From CAYWGR01 sp964458015 (lineage in GTDB: Bacteria > Planctomycetota > Planctomycetia > Pirellulales > Thermoguttaceae): a DNA stretch of 34,494 nt. The translations under genes were made by a program, and so were the position numbers. Below are positions 24,090 through 32,079 of the stretch, piece by piece; position 1 is the first letter of the stretch, and each line of letters begins with the position of its first letter. Below the pieces are notes generated by a model that saw nothing but the letters and a program-made list of their open reading frames with translations, ran no database searches and was not told the DNA's origin. The stretch is taken from assembly GCA_964458015.1 (NCBI GenBank), contig CAYWGR010000037.1, positions 1 to 34,494 of the forward strand, in the 5' to 3' direction.

Positions 24090-24488
24090 ATGGATCATTC
24101 CAGGCAAAATATCGGCACTCTCATTTTCACAATCCTCTGTCTGGCGGGCTGCAACAATCAGCCAAGCATCTGTGTCGTTACCGGTAGCGTCACTTATCAA
24201 GGCAAACCGATCTCCAAGGGCGAGATTGTCTTCGCCGATGCCATAAATGTCGCCCCGGCCGCGTTTGGAAAGATCGAAGACGGCAATTATCAAGTGTCTA
24301 CGCTTGCCGGCGAAAAGAAAATCCGCATCACGGCAATGAAGGAAACCGGTAAAACCATCGATGGCGCCATGGGGGTGAAATATCCCGAACGTGTGGATCT
24401 CATTCCCCCGAAATACAACTCCGCGACCACGCTAACCCGCGTCGTGGAACCGAAAGCACGCGGCATCCTCGATTTTCATCTCGAATAA
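24090..24488 (+). CDS. Small lipoprotein with carboxypeptidase-regulatory-like fold
   Basis: The 132-residue protein has a lipoprotein signal ending LAGC, so the cysteine at about residue 20 is predicted to be lipidated. The rest (VTGSVTYQGKPISKGEIVFAD... DGNYQVSTLAGEKKIRI) matches the transthyretin/carboxypeptidase-regulatory-like domain that planctomycetes place directly behind DUF1559 genes. The role is unknown; a structural partner of the DUF1559 protein is an inference from that recurrent pairing. GGAG sits five bases before ATG. Its last 13 bases overlap the convergent YdcF-like gene, with no terminator between. Confidence 0.88.
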   Translation: MDHSRQNIGTLIFTILCLAGCNNQPSICVVTGSVTYQGKPISKGEIVFADAINVAPAAFGKIEDGNYQVSTLAGEKKIRITAMKETGKTIDGAMGVKYPERVDLIPPKYNSATTLTRVVEPKARGILDFHLE

Positions 24489-25171
24489 GCTCGTCTCACG
24501 CAAACGACGGCCAACGCCAGCACGCCCAAGGCAGCCAACCAGTAAACAAAGCGGCCGTAGCGAACGATGTAAAACGCCAGCTTCGCATACTCGGTAATAA
24601 TAGCGGTGAAGCCCTCTTCATATTGCCACCAGCGGTCGAGAGGAAAAACATCGGTGGGAGCGGATACGAACGTTATCTGATCGGCGCGGTTGCCGAATAC
24701 TCCGGCAAAGATCCACCGGCTTCGCCGCGTATGATAATCGTTTGTCACAACCAGCGCCTTGGCATTCGGACGCCCCTCTAGAAAAACAGCCAACGCCGCG
24801 GCTTCATCAAAAGTAGTTTTGGCTTCGCCCGGCAATATAAAAATATCCTTCTCCGGCACGCCATACCACATCAAGATGCGGCGGAGGTTTTCGTGGCTGG
24901 GCGGCAGAACGCGGACGGAAACGTCGGGATTGTCAGCGATATGTGCTCCCGCCGCACATCGCGCATAACCGGCCCGGATCAAAGCGGCTGCCGTAAACGG
25001 ACGCGCCGTATCATCACCGGCGAGCGCCATCACATAGTCAGCCGATCGCGGACGTTCGCCCACATCAAGCCAATCGCCCATTCCCCGCAGCAAACAACGA
25101 TGAAAGGCCCAAAGGAAAACGACTGCGATGCACGCGAAACAAAGAATGCAAATCAACCCGCGGCGACTCAT
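24476..25171 (-). CDS. YdcF/DUF218-family membrane protein
   Basis: The 231-residue protein has one N-terminal transmembrane helix (about 5-25) and one at the C-terminus (about 205-226). Between them is a DUF218-like alpha/beta domain: ADYVMALAGDD with a variable first loop, AALIRAGYA, a middle ETT-like block (GEAKTTFDEAAALAVFL) and ALVVTNDYHTRRSRWIF with the conserved DYH and basic pair. Family members include ElyC and SanA, which act in cell-envelope integrity and lipid-carrier metabolism; the exact role here is unknown. GGAGG precedes ATG, which overlaps the stop of the upstream gene by four bases, so the two are coupled. Confidence 0.88.
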   Translation of the reverse strand: MSRRGLICILCFACIAVVFLWAFHRCLLRGMGDWLDVGERPRSADYVMALAGDDTARPFTAAALIRAGYARCAAGAHIADNPDVSVRVLPPSHENLRRILMWYGVPEKDIFILPGEAKTTFDEAAALAVFLEGRPNAKALVVTNDYHTRRSRWIFAGVFGNRADQITFVSAPTDVFPLDRWWQYEEGFTAIITEYAKLAFYIVRYGRFVYWLAALGVLALAVVCVRRAYSR

Positions 25172-25878
25172 GGCGTATCCTCCGAAAAGGACTCCAGCAC
25201 TTTACGCTCATAGTCGTCGGCCGAACAACAAGTCGGAGCATCCCAACCGCCGCCGCACCATTGAAACAATTGTCTTAGCCAATAGCCGCCAAAACTTTTA
25301 TATCCGCCACGGCTCTTCCACCAGTTCGTTTCATCACATACTTTACTGGGTATACAATGCACCTTTACCCGATCAGCCTGATCCGGCTCAAGAATGCGAT
25401 CCAACAAGAAACGCATTTGTGCACTTTCAAAACGACCGCAAAGGAACACCGCGGAATCACGAGGATGCCTATTGAGTTGAGGCTGAATCGCTTGAATGGC
25501 GGCCCCAAAACCGTATTTCTTGCCGTGGATCACGGAAATCGAAGACTCCGGCACGCCTCGCACTGCCAACTCGCGGCGGCTGATCTTTTCGAAGGTCGGC
25601 ACAATCCCGATTTCATTCATGCGATTGGCGGGCGGCCCTACCAGCAACATCTTGCATGAAGGATTCGCACGATGAAGCTCCGCAGCCGTATCATAGATCT
25701 CATCATCCATCGGCCAGCCTAATCGAGAAACGATACAGACGGACTGATAATCACCATCCGGCTGATCAACGATAAGCAACGCTGCCACATATTGAAGAAA
25801 AGGGCCATGCAACAACCAGACTGCAACCGCAATGATCGCGATAATAAGAATGGCTCGTCTTACGGATTTTGCGGACAA
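25168..25878 (-). CDS. Membrane-anchored protein, probable distant YdcF/DUF218 relative
   Basis: The 236-residue protein starts with a hydrophobic helix (about 8-35) followed by a soluble domain. The order of elements (VCIVSRLG, AAELHRANPSCKMLLVGP, RRELAVRGVPESSISVIHG, SAVFLCGRFESAQMRFLLDRIL, then a Trp-rich WWKSRGGYKSFGGYWLRQLF end) parallels the downstream YdcF-like protein, including a 'ravGVPES' segment and a late WW. The conserved acidic residues are less clear, so this could be a diverged or inactive copy. The start is a TTG at 25878, supported by AGAGGG eight bases upstream, an in-frame stop just before it, and the absence of an ATG before the helix. It is coupled by ATGA to the next gene. 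Confidence 0.8.
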   Translation of the reverse strand: MSAKSVRRAILIIAIIAVAVWLLHGPFLQYVAALLIVDQPDGDYQSVCIVSRLGWPMDDEIYDTAAELHRANPSCKMLLVGPPANRMNEIGIVPTFEKISRRELAVRGVPESSISVIHGKKYGFGAAIQAIQPQLNRHPRDSAVFLCGRFESAQMRFLLDRILEPDQADRVKVHCIPSKVCDETNWWKSRGGYKSFGGYWLRQLFQWCGGGWDAPTCCSADDYERKVLESFSEDTP

Positions 25879-25900
25879 AGAAGCGGCCCTCTAGCAGAAA

Positions 25901-25927
25901 GGGCAAACCGGTCGTTCCGGTTTGCCC
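25901..25927 (-). terminator. Hairpin between PEP-CTERM gene and YdcF pair
   Basis: GGGCAAACCGG (25901-25911) and CCGGTTTGCCC (25917-25927) form a perfect 11-base-pair stem with a five-base loop. On the minus strand it is followed by TTTCTGC, a short T-run. It probably ends or attenuates the PEP-CTERM transcript before the YdcF-like genes. Confidence 0.7.
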
Positions 25928-25964
25928 CTTGATATTGCATCATTTGGCATGAATAAGCCCGACT

Positions 25965-26759
25965 TTAGGCTCGCCGCTTGCGCCAAACATATCCAAGCAA
26001 TGTTATCAGGCCCATGCCGGCCAAGGCGAAAGTACCCGGTTCCGGCACGGGGCTCGCGTCCGTTGTGACATTGATATCAACCATCTTCTTTGCAACATAA
26101 GCGCCCGTTTTAGCCTCGCTAAAGGCATACAAGGCATTGTCGAAGGTCAAGGTGGCCATCGTAGCGCTGCCTGTATAGCCCTTGTCGGCAACGATCTTGT
26201 CCACGTCAAAGTTCAATAATCCGCTCCATACCTGCGCAAGTCCCTTGTTGCTGACGAGATCACGGTCCACATTGGTGTCTAGCTGCACCGTGAACGGGTT
26301 AACGGAGACGCCGTTGATCTCGCTGATACGCAGCATCGCGCCGATACCAACGGAAATGCTGGTATCCGAAGTTCCCTTGCCGAACAAAGAATAGTCGCCG
26401 TACTCGGAAACCGCGACTTTATGTATCGCGGCCCCATCCTTGGCGTCAAAGGTCACTGTTAATTGACCGTCAACAAAATCAAAACCACCGTCTTCCTCCT
26501 TGATATTAAAAGCGCCAACGCCTTCAAGATCAAATGAAATAGAATCCCCAGAAACCGTGGGCGATCCATAAACGGCATGAGAATTCGTCAAGGAAGCTTC
26601 CGTGACGTCTTTGAAGTTGAGGTTTCCAGCGGTAAAGTCGCCGTAGTCATCGAAGAACTTGTAATCGGCAGCCAAGCCTATACAAGAAGACCACATAAAA
26701 AGTGCAAAAACACTACCGGCGCACAATAGTGCGCGGCTCATCACTTTTTGGGACCTCAC
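25965..26759 (-). CDS. PEP-CTERM sorting-signal protein
   Basis: The 264-residue protein has a signal peptide (about 8-31, ending GLAAD) and the C-terminal tail PVPEPGTFALAGMGLITLLGYVWRKRRA: PEP, a hydrophobic helix and a basic end. The body is acidic and beta-rich (FNIKEEDGGFDFVDGQLTV) without a catalytic signature. A surface or matrix protein processed by an exosortase is the expected fate. The start is a GTG: AGGAGG lies five to six bases before it, while the ATG six codons later has no such site. A near-consensus promoter lies 94 bases upstream, so this looks like a well-expressed single gene. A strong hairpin follows the stop. Confidence 0.9.
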   Translation of the reverse strand: MRSQKVMSRALLCAGSVFALFMWSSCIGLAADYKFFDDYGDFTAGNLNFKDVTEASLTNSHAVYGSPTVSGDSISFDLEGVGAFNIKEEDGGFDFVDGQLTVTFDAKDGAAIHKVAVSEYGDYSLFGKGTSDTSISVGIGAMLRISEINGVSVNPFTVQLDTNVDRDLVSNKGLAQVWSGLLNFDVDKIVADKGYTGSATMATLTFDNALYAFSEAKTGAYVAKKMVDINVTTDASPVPEPGTFALAGMGLITLLGYVWRKRRA

Positions 26760-27076
26760 CGCTGCCTCCTGGGCAATTTCGCCCGATTATTAGAATGCCT
26801 ATGAAATTAGAACTTTATGACCCTAGAGAGAAGGACCATACACTTGTCCCTGATTGTAGCGATAACATCATTTACGTCAAGCGTTTGGAGAACAAATACC
26901 ACATTTTTTTATGGTTTTTTTCGTCATCTTTCCGTTGTTTCAACCCTGTTTTACAAACAAATATAAACATTATTTTTATAACACCCCTACGGGCGGGCAC
27001 GGCATGCGATAACATAGGCATACCAGGCAACACAGGAGACAACTTAAGGCCTATGCAACCGCGATGAAGGCAGTTT
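26760..27076. other. 317-base intergenic region
   Basis: The right part is strongly AT-rich, with T-runs on the plus strand at about 26905-26990. The promoter of the PEP-CTERM gene is in the left half. No gene, terminator with a clear stem, or known RNA was recognised in the rest. Confidence 0.6.
26853..26880 (-). promoter_or_regulatory. Near-consensus sigma-70 promoter of the PEP-CTERM gene
   Basis: On the minus strand TTGACG (26880-26875) and TACAAT (26858-26853) are spaced by 16 bases. Transcription would begin near 26846 and give a leader of about 87 bases before the GTG start. Confidence 0.65.
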
Positions 27077-27538
27077 CTATTGCTTCCCAAGAATTTTTAG
27101 CACAGCACCCACCGCTTGGGGTATCGCCACCTCAACAGCCGGCGTGCAACGCTCGCAAAACGTCAAAACATCTTCCGCCTCGATGCCCACAAGCTGGATC
27201 CGAGCGTTTTCAGGCAATTTCGCTCCCGCCTGACGCCCGAATTCCAAGGCCGTCGCCAGATTCACGTCATGCGCCGAAGCGCTCCGCTGCGTCGAGATTC
27301 CGTCGGCCGTTAGCAGATGGATCGTGCCCGGGGGCGCTCCCGTTTGAATTGCATCGACCACAATGGCCTGATCGAAGCCGATCAGACGCTCCATCAACCG
27401 CAAGCCGCCCCAGTAGTCTTCCGAAACCTCGATGTCGGGTTGGTCGGCCAACAAGGGTTTCAGGGCTTCCACGACGCGCAGCCCAACACTGTCATCGGTA
27501 ATCAACGGATTGCCAAGGCCGAGAATAATCGTTTTCAT
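27077..27538 (-). CDS. [NiFe]-hydrogenase maturation protease (HyaD/HybD/HycI family)
   Basis: The 153-residue enzyme of this family trims the C-terminus of the large subunit of [NiFe] hydrogenases after nickel insertion. The N-terminal GLGNPLITDDSVGLRV is the family signature. The three expected nickel ligands are visible as D16, D62 (VVDAIQTG) and H90 (SAHDVNLATAL), in positions close to those of HybD. A GIEAED block follows. There is no [NiFe] hydrogenase in the window; the local hydrogenase is [FeFe] and does not need such cleavage. The ATG at 27538 overlaps the stop of the upstream SMP-30 gene (ATGA), so a longer upstream reading was rejected. Coupling to a sugar-lactonase gene is odd. 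Confidence 0.93.
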   Translation of the reverse strand: MKTIILGLGNPLITDDSVGLRVVEALKPLLADQPDIEVSEDYWGGLRLMERLIGFDQAIVVDAIQTGAPPGTIHLLTADGISTQRSASAHDVNLATALEFGRQAGAKLPENARIQLVGIEAEDVLTFCERCTPAVEVAIPQAVGAVLKILGKQ

Positions 27539-28509
27539 GGGCGGTAATTGAACCCTTCGACGCCCAATTTCAAGCGAAAAACGGCTTCTTTGGCTGCGAC
27601 GGTCGTATAAAGATATCCGCCGAAAAAGTGACAATTGGTGGCTCTCGACCCGCCGGCATCGTATTGCCGCAGCAACTTGCCCGAGGGAACCTCGACAACG
27701 TTAATCACCCCACCCGACCACATGCCGACATAAAGCCGACCGGCGGCATCGAAAACCATGCCATCCGGATCGTGCGGCCCGCCGATGATTTGTCCCTCGG
27801 TTTTCTGCGGAAAATCAATTAACGTGCGGCGGTTTGAAACCTGTCCGCCGGGAGCGAGATCATAAATCAACAGCCGGTAGCGTGCACTTTCGGCCAGGCA
27901 AAAATGCTTCTGATCCGGCGTAACAGCCAAACCGTTGGGAAACGCCAGCCCGGTATCAAGTCGTGCGAGCTTTCCTGTTTTGGTCTCATAGCGATAGATC
28001 GAGCCGGTAGGTTTCTGGGCATTCGAGCTGCCTGGATCCGAGAAATAGATATTCCCCGCCAAATCCAAAGCCACGTCATTGGGTGCATCAAACGGCTTGC
28101 CCTCGAAACCGGAAGCCAGCACTTCCACGGTCGGCGTTTTGCCCGTTTCGACACGCGGAATCCGCAAAACGCGGCCCCCGCCGGCGTCGGCAACAAGCAG
28201 ATTCCCCGCGCGGTCGATTTTCAGTCCATTGGCCTGCGGCTGACGCCCCGCGACGGGCGATGCTTGACGTAGATCACAATAAACCGAAGCGGTTCCGTCG
28301 GCCATGATCCGACCGATCTTTCCGTTGCCGCGATAGTTGACCACATAAAGATTGCCCACATCGTCCAGCGTCGGACCTTCCGCAAATTCAAAGCCCGTCG
28401 CATACAATTCCGGCTTAACCGAGTGCGAAGGCGGCAAATCATCGGCCCTGCCTGTCGCATTTTGCCACAAAATCAAACCAAGAAGCCAAAGCCATGTTGT
28501 TCGGTGCAT
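27535..28509 (-). CDS. Exported SMP-30/gluconolactonase-like beta-propeller protein
   Basis: The 324-residue protein has a signal peptide (about 1-22). The body is a six-bladed propeller of the SMP-30 type with the recurrent strand pattern DxxGNLYV. Candidate metal ligands are in FAEGPTLD, APNDVALD and DPDGMVFD, matching the Glu/Asn/Asp set of the family. Members open sugar lactones such as gluconolactone with a divalent metal; some are only NHL-like binding proteins, and the substrate here is not known. GAGAG precedes ATG. It is translationally coupled to the hydrogenase maturation protease. Confidence 0.9.
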   Translation of the reverse strand: MHRTTWLWLLGLILWQNATGRADDLPPSHSVKPELYATGFEFAEGPTLDDVGNLYVVNYRGNGKIGRIMADGTASVYCDLRQASPVAGRQPQANGLKIDRAGNLLVADAGGGRVLRIPRVETGKTPTVEVLASGFEGKPFDAPNDVALDLAGNIYFSDPGSSNAQKPTGSIYRYETKTGKLARLDTGLAFPNGLAVTPDQKHFCLAESARYRLLIYDLAPGGQVSNRRTLIDFPQKTEGQIIGGPHDPDGMVFDAAGRLYVGMWSGGVINVVEVPSGKLLRQYDAGGSRATNCHFFGGYLYTTVAAKEAVFRLKLGVEGFNYRP

Positions 28510-28535
28510 GATGATTCTCTCAATAGTTTTCTAAT

Positions 28536-28620
28536 TCAATCTCGAATCTCGTAATTAATCTCGAATCTCGTTCCCAAGCTCCGGCTTCGGAACGCCAAGC
28601 AGGATCCCTAGTTCCCAAGT
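28536..28620. repeat. Text-like dispersed repeats between esterase and lactonase genes
   Basis: Two copies of AATCTCGAATCTCGT-type units (about 28542-28571) are followed by a GTTCCCAAGCTCC arm and a GGCTTCGGAACGCC arm (28570-28596), which pair imperfectly, and by a partial GTTCCCAAG copy (28611-28619). No promoter is obvious. Confidence 0.7.
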
Positions 28621-28661
28621 TGGAATACAAGAACCGGGGACTTCAAACGAAGGAAATGCTT

Positions 28662-29909
28662 CTACTTGCTGGTTAAAACTTGCTTCGTCGGGTTCGGCGG
28701 GTCGTAACCGTGCGTGGAGCCTTGAATGTATTCAATCGTCTTCGGGGCCTTGATATTGTTGTAGAGAATGGAAATGCCGGAAGGAGGACAAACATAGTCG
28801 CCAAGCCCCGCATTGACGAATGTCTCACATCGAACACGCTTCGCCATGTTGACGATATCATAGTATCCCAGCCCATCGGCATAGTCGGGCCTCCAACCGC
28901 GCAGCCGTCCAAGTTTGATCCCGCCAAGATCCGCACACCAAGGCTTATAGGCCAAACATTTCGTGACGTCAGGGTCCAAAGCCGCGGCAGTGACCGCCTG
29001 AAGCCCACCCTGGCTGCCGCCGACGACAACCAGCGTCTTGCCATCCCATTCCGGACGCGACTTGATGAACTGCAAAGCACGCATAACGCGCAACATCATG
29101 CCGTTAAAATAGGCCGTCTCCGGCTTCGCATTCTCCACATTGTTGAAGGCATACTCCTTCAAATCGCCTTCCTGGAGCGCTCGATAAAACTCCGGCGATT
29201 TTCCATTTTCAATCCCGTGGGCGTTGATCTGCAAAACCATCGTGCCGTCAACGCATTCAGGGTCCGCCCCGCCCACTCCGTAGCCCCGGAATGTAACTTG
29301 GGCGGGCAACGACTTCAGCTTGGCGTTTTTGGGCTTCGAGAAATACCCCGAGACCGGCTTGCTGCCGGCACAGTCGATCTTCACGTCTAAAACCCGAAAT
29401 TTCGGGGTGGGAGAAGCAACTTTAATAAGATGAGCTTCAACTGGAACCTTGGCAAGCCTCGCTTTTTGGGCCTTCCAAAAAGCGTCGAAATCGGCCGGCT
29501 CCGGATAGCCTTCCAGCTTCATCGGTTCAACACCGGCGCCGCCCTCAAACCGAAGCGGCGTGCCGTTGGCGTCCTTCACGGAAGACCCGTCCTGGTTGAA
29601 AACCGTGACTTCAATGCGCACAAAGCCCGGCTTATCGAGCGATGTGACGATTTCCGTCGGTTGCGTTGCCGAACTAACGGACTGCCCCTCGGCGGTCTTC
29701 TGATCATCGCCCGTCCGACGCCACTTGAGAATTTTGTCGGCCATCGGCTTGCCATCTTCGACCAATTGAATTTTGAACGTCATCCGGTCGCCGGGCAGAT
29801 ACGAAACCGGCTGTTTATCCGTCGTCCAATGAAGCGAGAAAACGCCCGCCGACGCTGTTGCCGCAACGAACAATACCGCAAAAAACATCGCGACGCATCG
29901 AGTACGCAT
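28662..29909 (-). CDS. Secreted CE7-like acetyl esterase (acetylxylan esterase/AXE1 family)
   Basis: The 415-residue protein has a signal peptide (about 1-21, cut near ASAG). An N-terminal beta domain of about 110 residues precedes the alpha/beta-hydrolase domain, which begins YPEPADFDAFW, the CE7 entry motif. The catalytic triad is visible as S299 in GGSQGG, D371 in GLGDYVCPPSG and H400 in GSTHGY. CE7 enzymes remove acetyl groups from xylan fragments or other small acetylated compounds. AAGGAA precedes ATG, 16 bases after the stop of the DUF362 gene, so it is the last gene of a three-gene operon. Confidence 0.93.
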   Translation of the reverse strand: MRTRCVAMFFAVLFVAATASAGVFSLHWTTDKQPVSYLPGDRMTFKIQLVEDGKPMADKILKWRRTGDDQKTAEGQSVSSATQPTEIVTSLDKPGFVRIEVTVFNQDGSSVKDANGTPLRFEGGAGVEPMKLEGYPEPADFDAFWKAQKARLAKVPVEAHLIKVASPTPKFRVLDVKIDCAGSKPVSGYFSKPKNAKLKSLPAQVTFRGYGVGGADPECVDGTMVLQINAHGIENGKSPEFYRALQEGDLKEYAFNNVENAKPETAYFNGMMLRVMRALQFIKSRPEWDGKTLVVVGGSQGGLQAVTAAALDPDVTKCLAYKPWCADLGGIKLGRLRGWRPDYADGLGYYDIVNMAKRVRCETFVNAGLGDYVCPPSGISILYNNIKAPKTIEYIQGSTHGYDPPNPTKQVLTSK

Positions 29910-29925
29910 AGCTATTTCCTTTAGC

Positions 29926-30822
29926 TCAAATGAGCAAGTCTTTGGTCCAACCGATGGTTTCCACTTTGATTTCGTTCATTTTGCATGTGCCGAGACCATA
30001 GCGTTTGTCGGCGGCCGCCACGCAAAGCGGAGGCGGCGACAACGGCCAAGGCTCGCCGCGCAACGCCTCGCGCTTGGCATTTATAATTCTAAGGCTTATC
30101 GTATCCAATGCAACCGGATCAAAGCCCGCTAAAAGCCCGTTATAAGGCCACATATAACGCGGATCCGGCTGCGGCCCCTTGTCGCATAAAGGGCGCAACG
30201 CATCCACCAGCACAAGCTTGGTCTTCCCTTTTACAAAAGGCAGATTCCATATTTCACCCAATTTGGCGTTATTTTCATCGTGATAGTCGCTCGGACGCCC
30301 GGAATACATAATATACGTCTTCAAAACCGTGCCCAGGCCCGTCAACCAATGGGCTTTGAGCGCCGGCATGGTAATCAGTGCCGTGCATTCCTTGGCCAAT
30401 TCAGGACCGCCCTGCGCGTTTCTGATATGATCCTCCGGAATCCCTGCTTCCACTAAGCTTGCCTTCACTGCATCAACCAGTTCTTGATGTGTGTGATTCG
30501 GATTGCGGTGTTTGCGCGCCCCAAACGTGGGCACCAGTCCAATGATGTCATCTTGTTTTACCAACGACAGCCAGGCCCCCTCGATCGTTTTACTGTTGGT
30601 CAGCCGCAACAAAGCATCGTCGAGCAGCTTCTTAACGACGATCGGGTTCACCTTATCGTCTTTCTTATGGGCATTCTTGTCCCGCGCGATGACGACGCGA
30701 GCAGACCGCGCCGGCCTACTCTCTGCCGCAAACCCCTCGCTCAAAACCGACGCGCCGACGACCGTACCCAACGCACCCCGAACGAAGTCGCGCCTTGTCA
30801 ATGGCCGTTGTGCATTATTCAT
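29926..30822 (-). CDS. Tat-exported DUF362-family protein
   Basis: The 298-residue protein has a twin-arginine leader (TRRDFVRGALGTVVGASVL). The body has the DUF362 features: VVIARDKNA at the start, VKQDDIIGLVPT, LITMPALKAHWLTGLGTVLKTYIM, and a later LVLVDALRPL and GFDPVALDT block. Members often sit next to Fe-S proteins, but this one has few cysteines and no visible cluster. The biochemical role is not established. The start at 30822 follows GAGG and begins the Tat leader; a frame open to 31110 overlaps the upstream gene and was rejected. The first eight bases overlap the upstream gene's end. Confidence 0.88.
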   Translation of the reverse strand: MNNAQRPLTRRDFVRGALGTVVGASVLSEGFAAESRPARSARVVIARDKNAHKKDDKVNPIVVKKLLDDALLRLTNSKTIEGAWLSLVKQDDIIGLVPTFGARKHRNPNHTHQELVDAVKASLVEAGIPEDHIRNAQGGPELAKECTALITMPALKAHWLTGLGTVLKTYIMYSGRPSDYHDENNAKLGEIWNLPFVKGKTKLVLVDALRPLCDKGPQPDPRYMWPYNGLLAGFDPVALDTISLRIINAKREALRGEPWPLSPPPLCVAAADKRYGLGTCKMNEIKVETIGWTKDLLI

Positions 30823-31864
30823 GGGAAGCCTCGATTTTATCCAGTTTATGAAACGCATCTTCCAAAAATCGAACTGCCGATTCCTGGCGGGGACATTCAA
30901 AAACAAATGCCGCAAAACGCCCTTCACAGGCATAGCCCAACCAACCATCCTCGATTTCGCATACATGTAGCGATTTCGAGGAAGTTTCCACGGCCGTGTG
31001 TTTTTTTTCGGGAAGATAAACCTTCTCGAAATGAACAATCGCAGCCCTCGCGCTCGACTTATCGCGATAGCGCACCAACAGCAATCGCGGAGAGACTTTC
31101 TTCTCCGCATCCGGCGATCGGTAGGTCGCCGTAACCGCCTCGGCCGAACGCCCCAGTTCGAGAATGTTGTTCGTACTCAAAAAATAAATGGAATTCAGCA
31201 CCAAATGCGAACGAAAATAGCAAAGCCGATCGGCCCGCAACCTGAATCCCGCATCGCCGGCCAAAGGCATGGCCGAAATCAACTTCGGCGGTGCGGGATT
31301 GGCTCGCCCCTTGACGACGACCCGGCCAAGCTCCATCACCGCGGCCTTCGATCTCTCCGTTTCGCGAAAAGCCAAAATTCGAACGTATAGCTGATCCGAC
31401 CAAATCCGCAAAAGCCCACGGCCGTAAAGCGCGCGCGTCCCGGGCCAAACGGCGCCGGTATCGCCGACACCGGTCGGTTGCCCCAAGTCAGTTGCATCTC
31501 CGCCCCAATCGCCCGAAAGCAGCCCGAACGCCTCGTCCGACGATTCCATCCAATACAATTCCACCAAGACGTTCTCTTCGTCGGGCATCGAGTATTCGTA
31601 AACGTCCAGATGCTGGAAATGATAGCCGAGATACAGTTCCCCGGCTCCGTCCATGTAGTCGAAGATGCCTTGGGCCGTAATCTTCCGAGGCCCCTCCGAC
31701 ATCGTCCAGCCGCCTATGTTTTTTGGCAGATTCATCGAAACCTCGGCCGAAAAAACGCTTCCCACGGTTGAAATGAAAAAGGCGAGATACGACAACAACA
31801 GCAGATTTCCCCATCGCTCGAAGATGGCTGCACGAATACGGCGGACGGGAAACGCGGTAGCCAT
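30815..31864 (-). CDS. Exported DUF6599-like protein
   Basis: The 349-residue protein begins with a hydrophobic signal or anchor (about 19-40). It contains ITAQGIFDYMDGAGELYLGYHFQHLDVYEY, which resembles the family pattern Y.DGAAELY..Y.F...VYEY of DUF6599, and a second half (FRLRADRLCYFRSHLVL...) of similar type. No catalytic signature is seen. It is the first gene of the operon with DUF362 and a CE7 esterase; overlap with DUF362 indicates coupling. A TATAAT -10 is present on the minus strand near 31955. The family assignment is from memory of the pattern. Confidence 0.8.
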   Translation of the reverse strand: MATAFPVRRIRAAIFERWGNLLLLSYLAFFISTVGSVFSAEVSMNLPKNIGGWTMSEGPRKITAQGIFDYMDGAGELYLGYHFQHLDVYEYSMPDEENVLVELYWMESSDEAFGLLSGDWGGDATDLGQPTGVGDTGAVWPGTRALYGRGLLRIWSDQLYVRILAFRETERSKAAVMELGRVVVKGRANPAPPKLISAMPLAGDAGFRLRADRLCYFRSHLVLNSIYFLSTNNILELGRSAEAVTATYRSPDAEKKVSPRLLLVRYRDKSSARAAIVHFEKVYLPEKKHTAVETSSKSLHVCEIEDGWLGYACEGRFAAFVFECPRQESAVRFLEDAFHKLDKIEASHE

Positions 31865-31952
31865 GGGTTCTTCAGCAAAAACCGCCCGAATTGCCAGCTT
31901 GGAAAGGTGGGAAGGCCAAGCCGATTCTCAACGAATCAGCGGAGGTTATTCT

Positions 31953-31958
31953 ATTATA
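31953..31958 (-). promoter_or_regulatory. -10 box of the DUF6599-DUF362-esterase operon
   Basis: The minus strand reads TATAAT at this place, about 90 bases before the ATG at 31864. No good -35 hexamer is present at the right distance. Confidence 0.4.
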
Positions 31959-32079
31959 TCTGAAAGAATTTGAGAAGCGCGGAACACAAGGGGGGAAATG
32001 GCGAAGCCCCCAGACCTTGATCCCGCCTTTCCAACCCTTGACGGGTGCATCCCAGGTCCGAATCCGCGTTTTACACCGC

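Noticed and set aside
30823..31110. 96-residue extension of the DUF362 protein
   Set aside because: It overlaps the upstream gene and would bury the Tat leader inside the protein.
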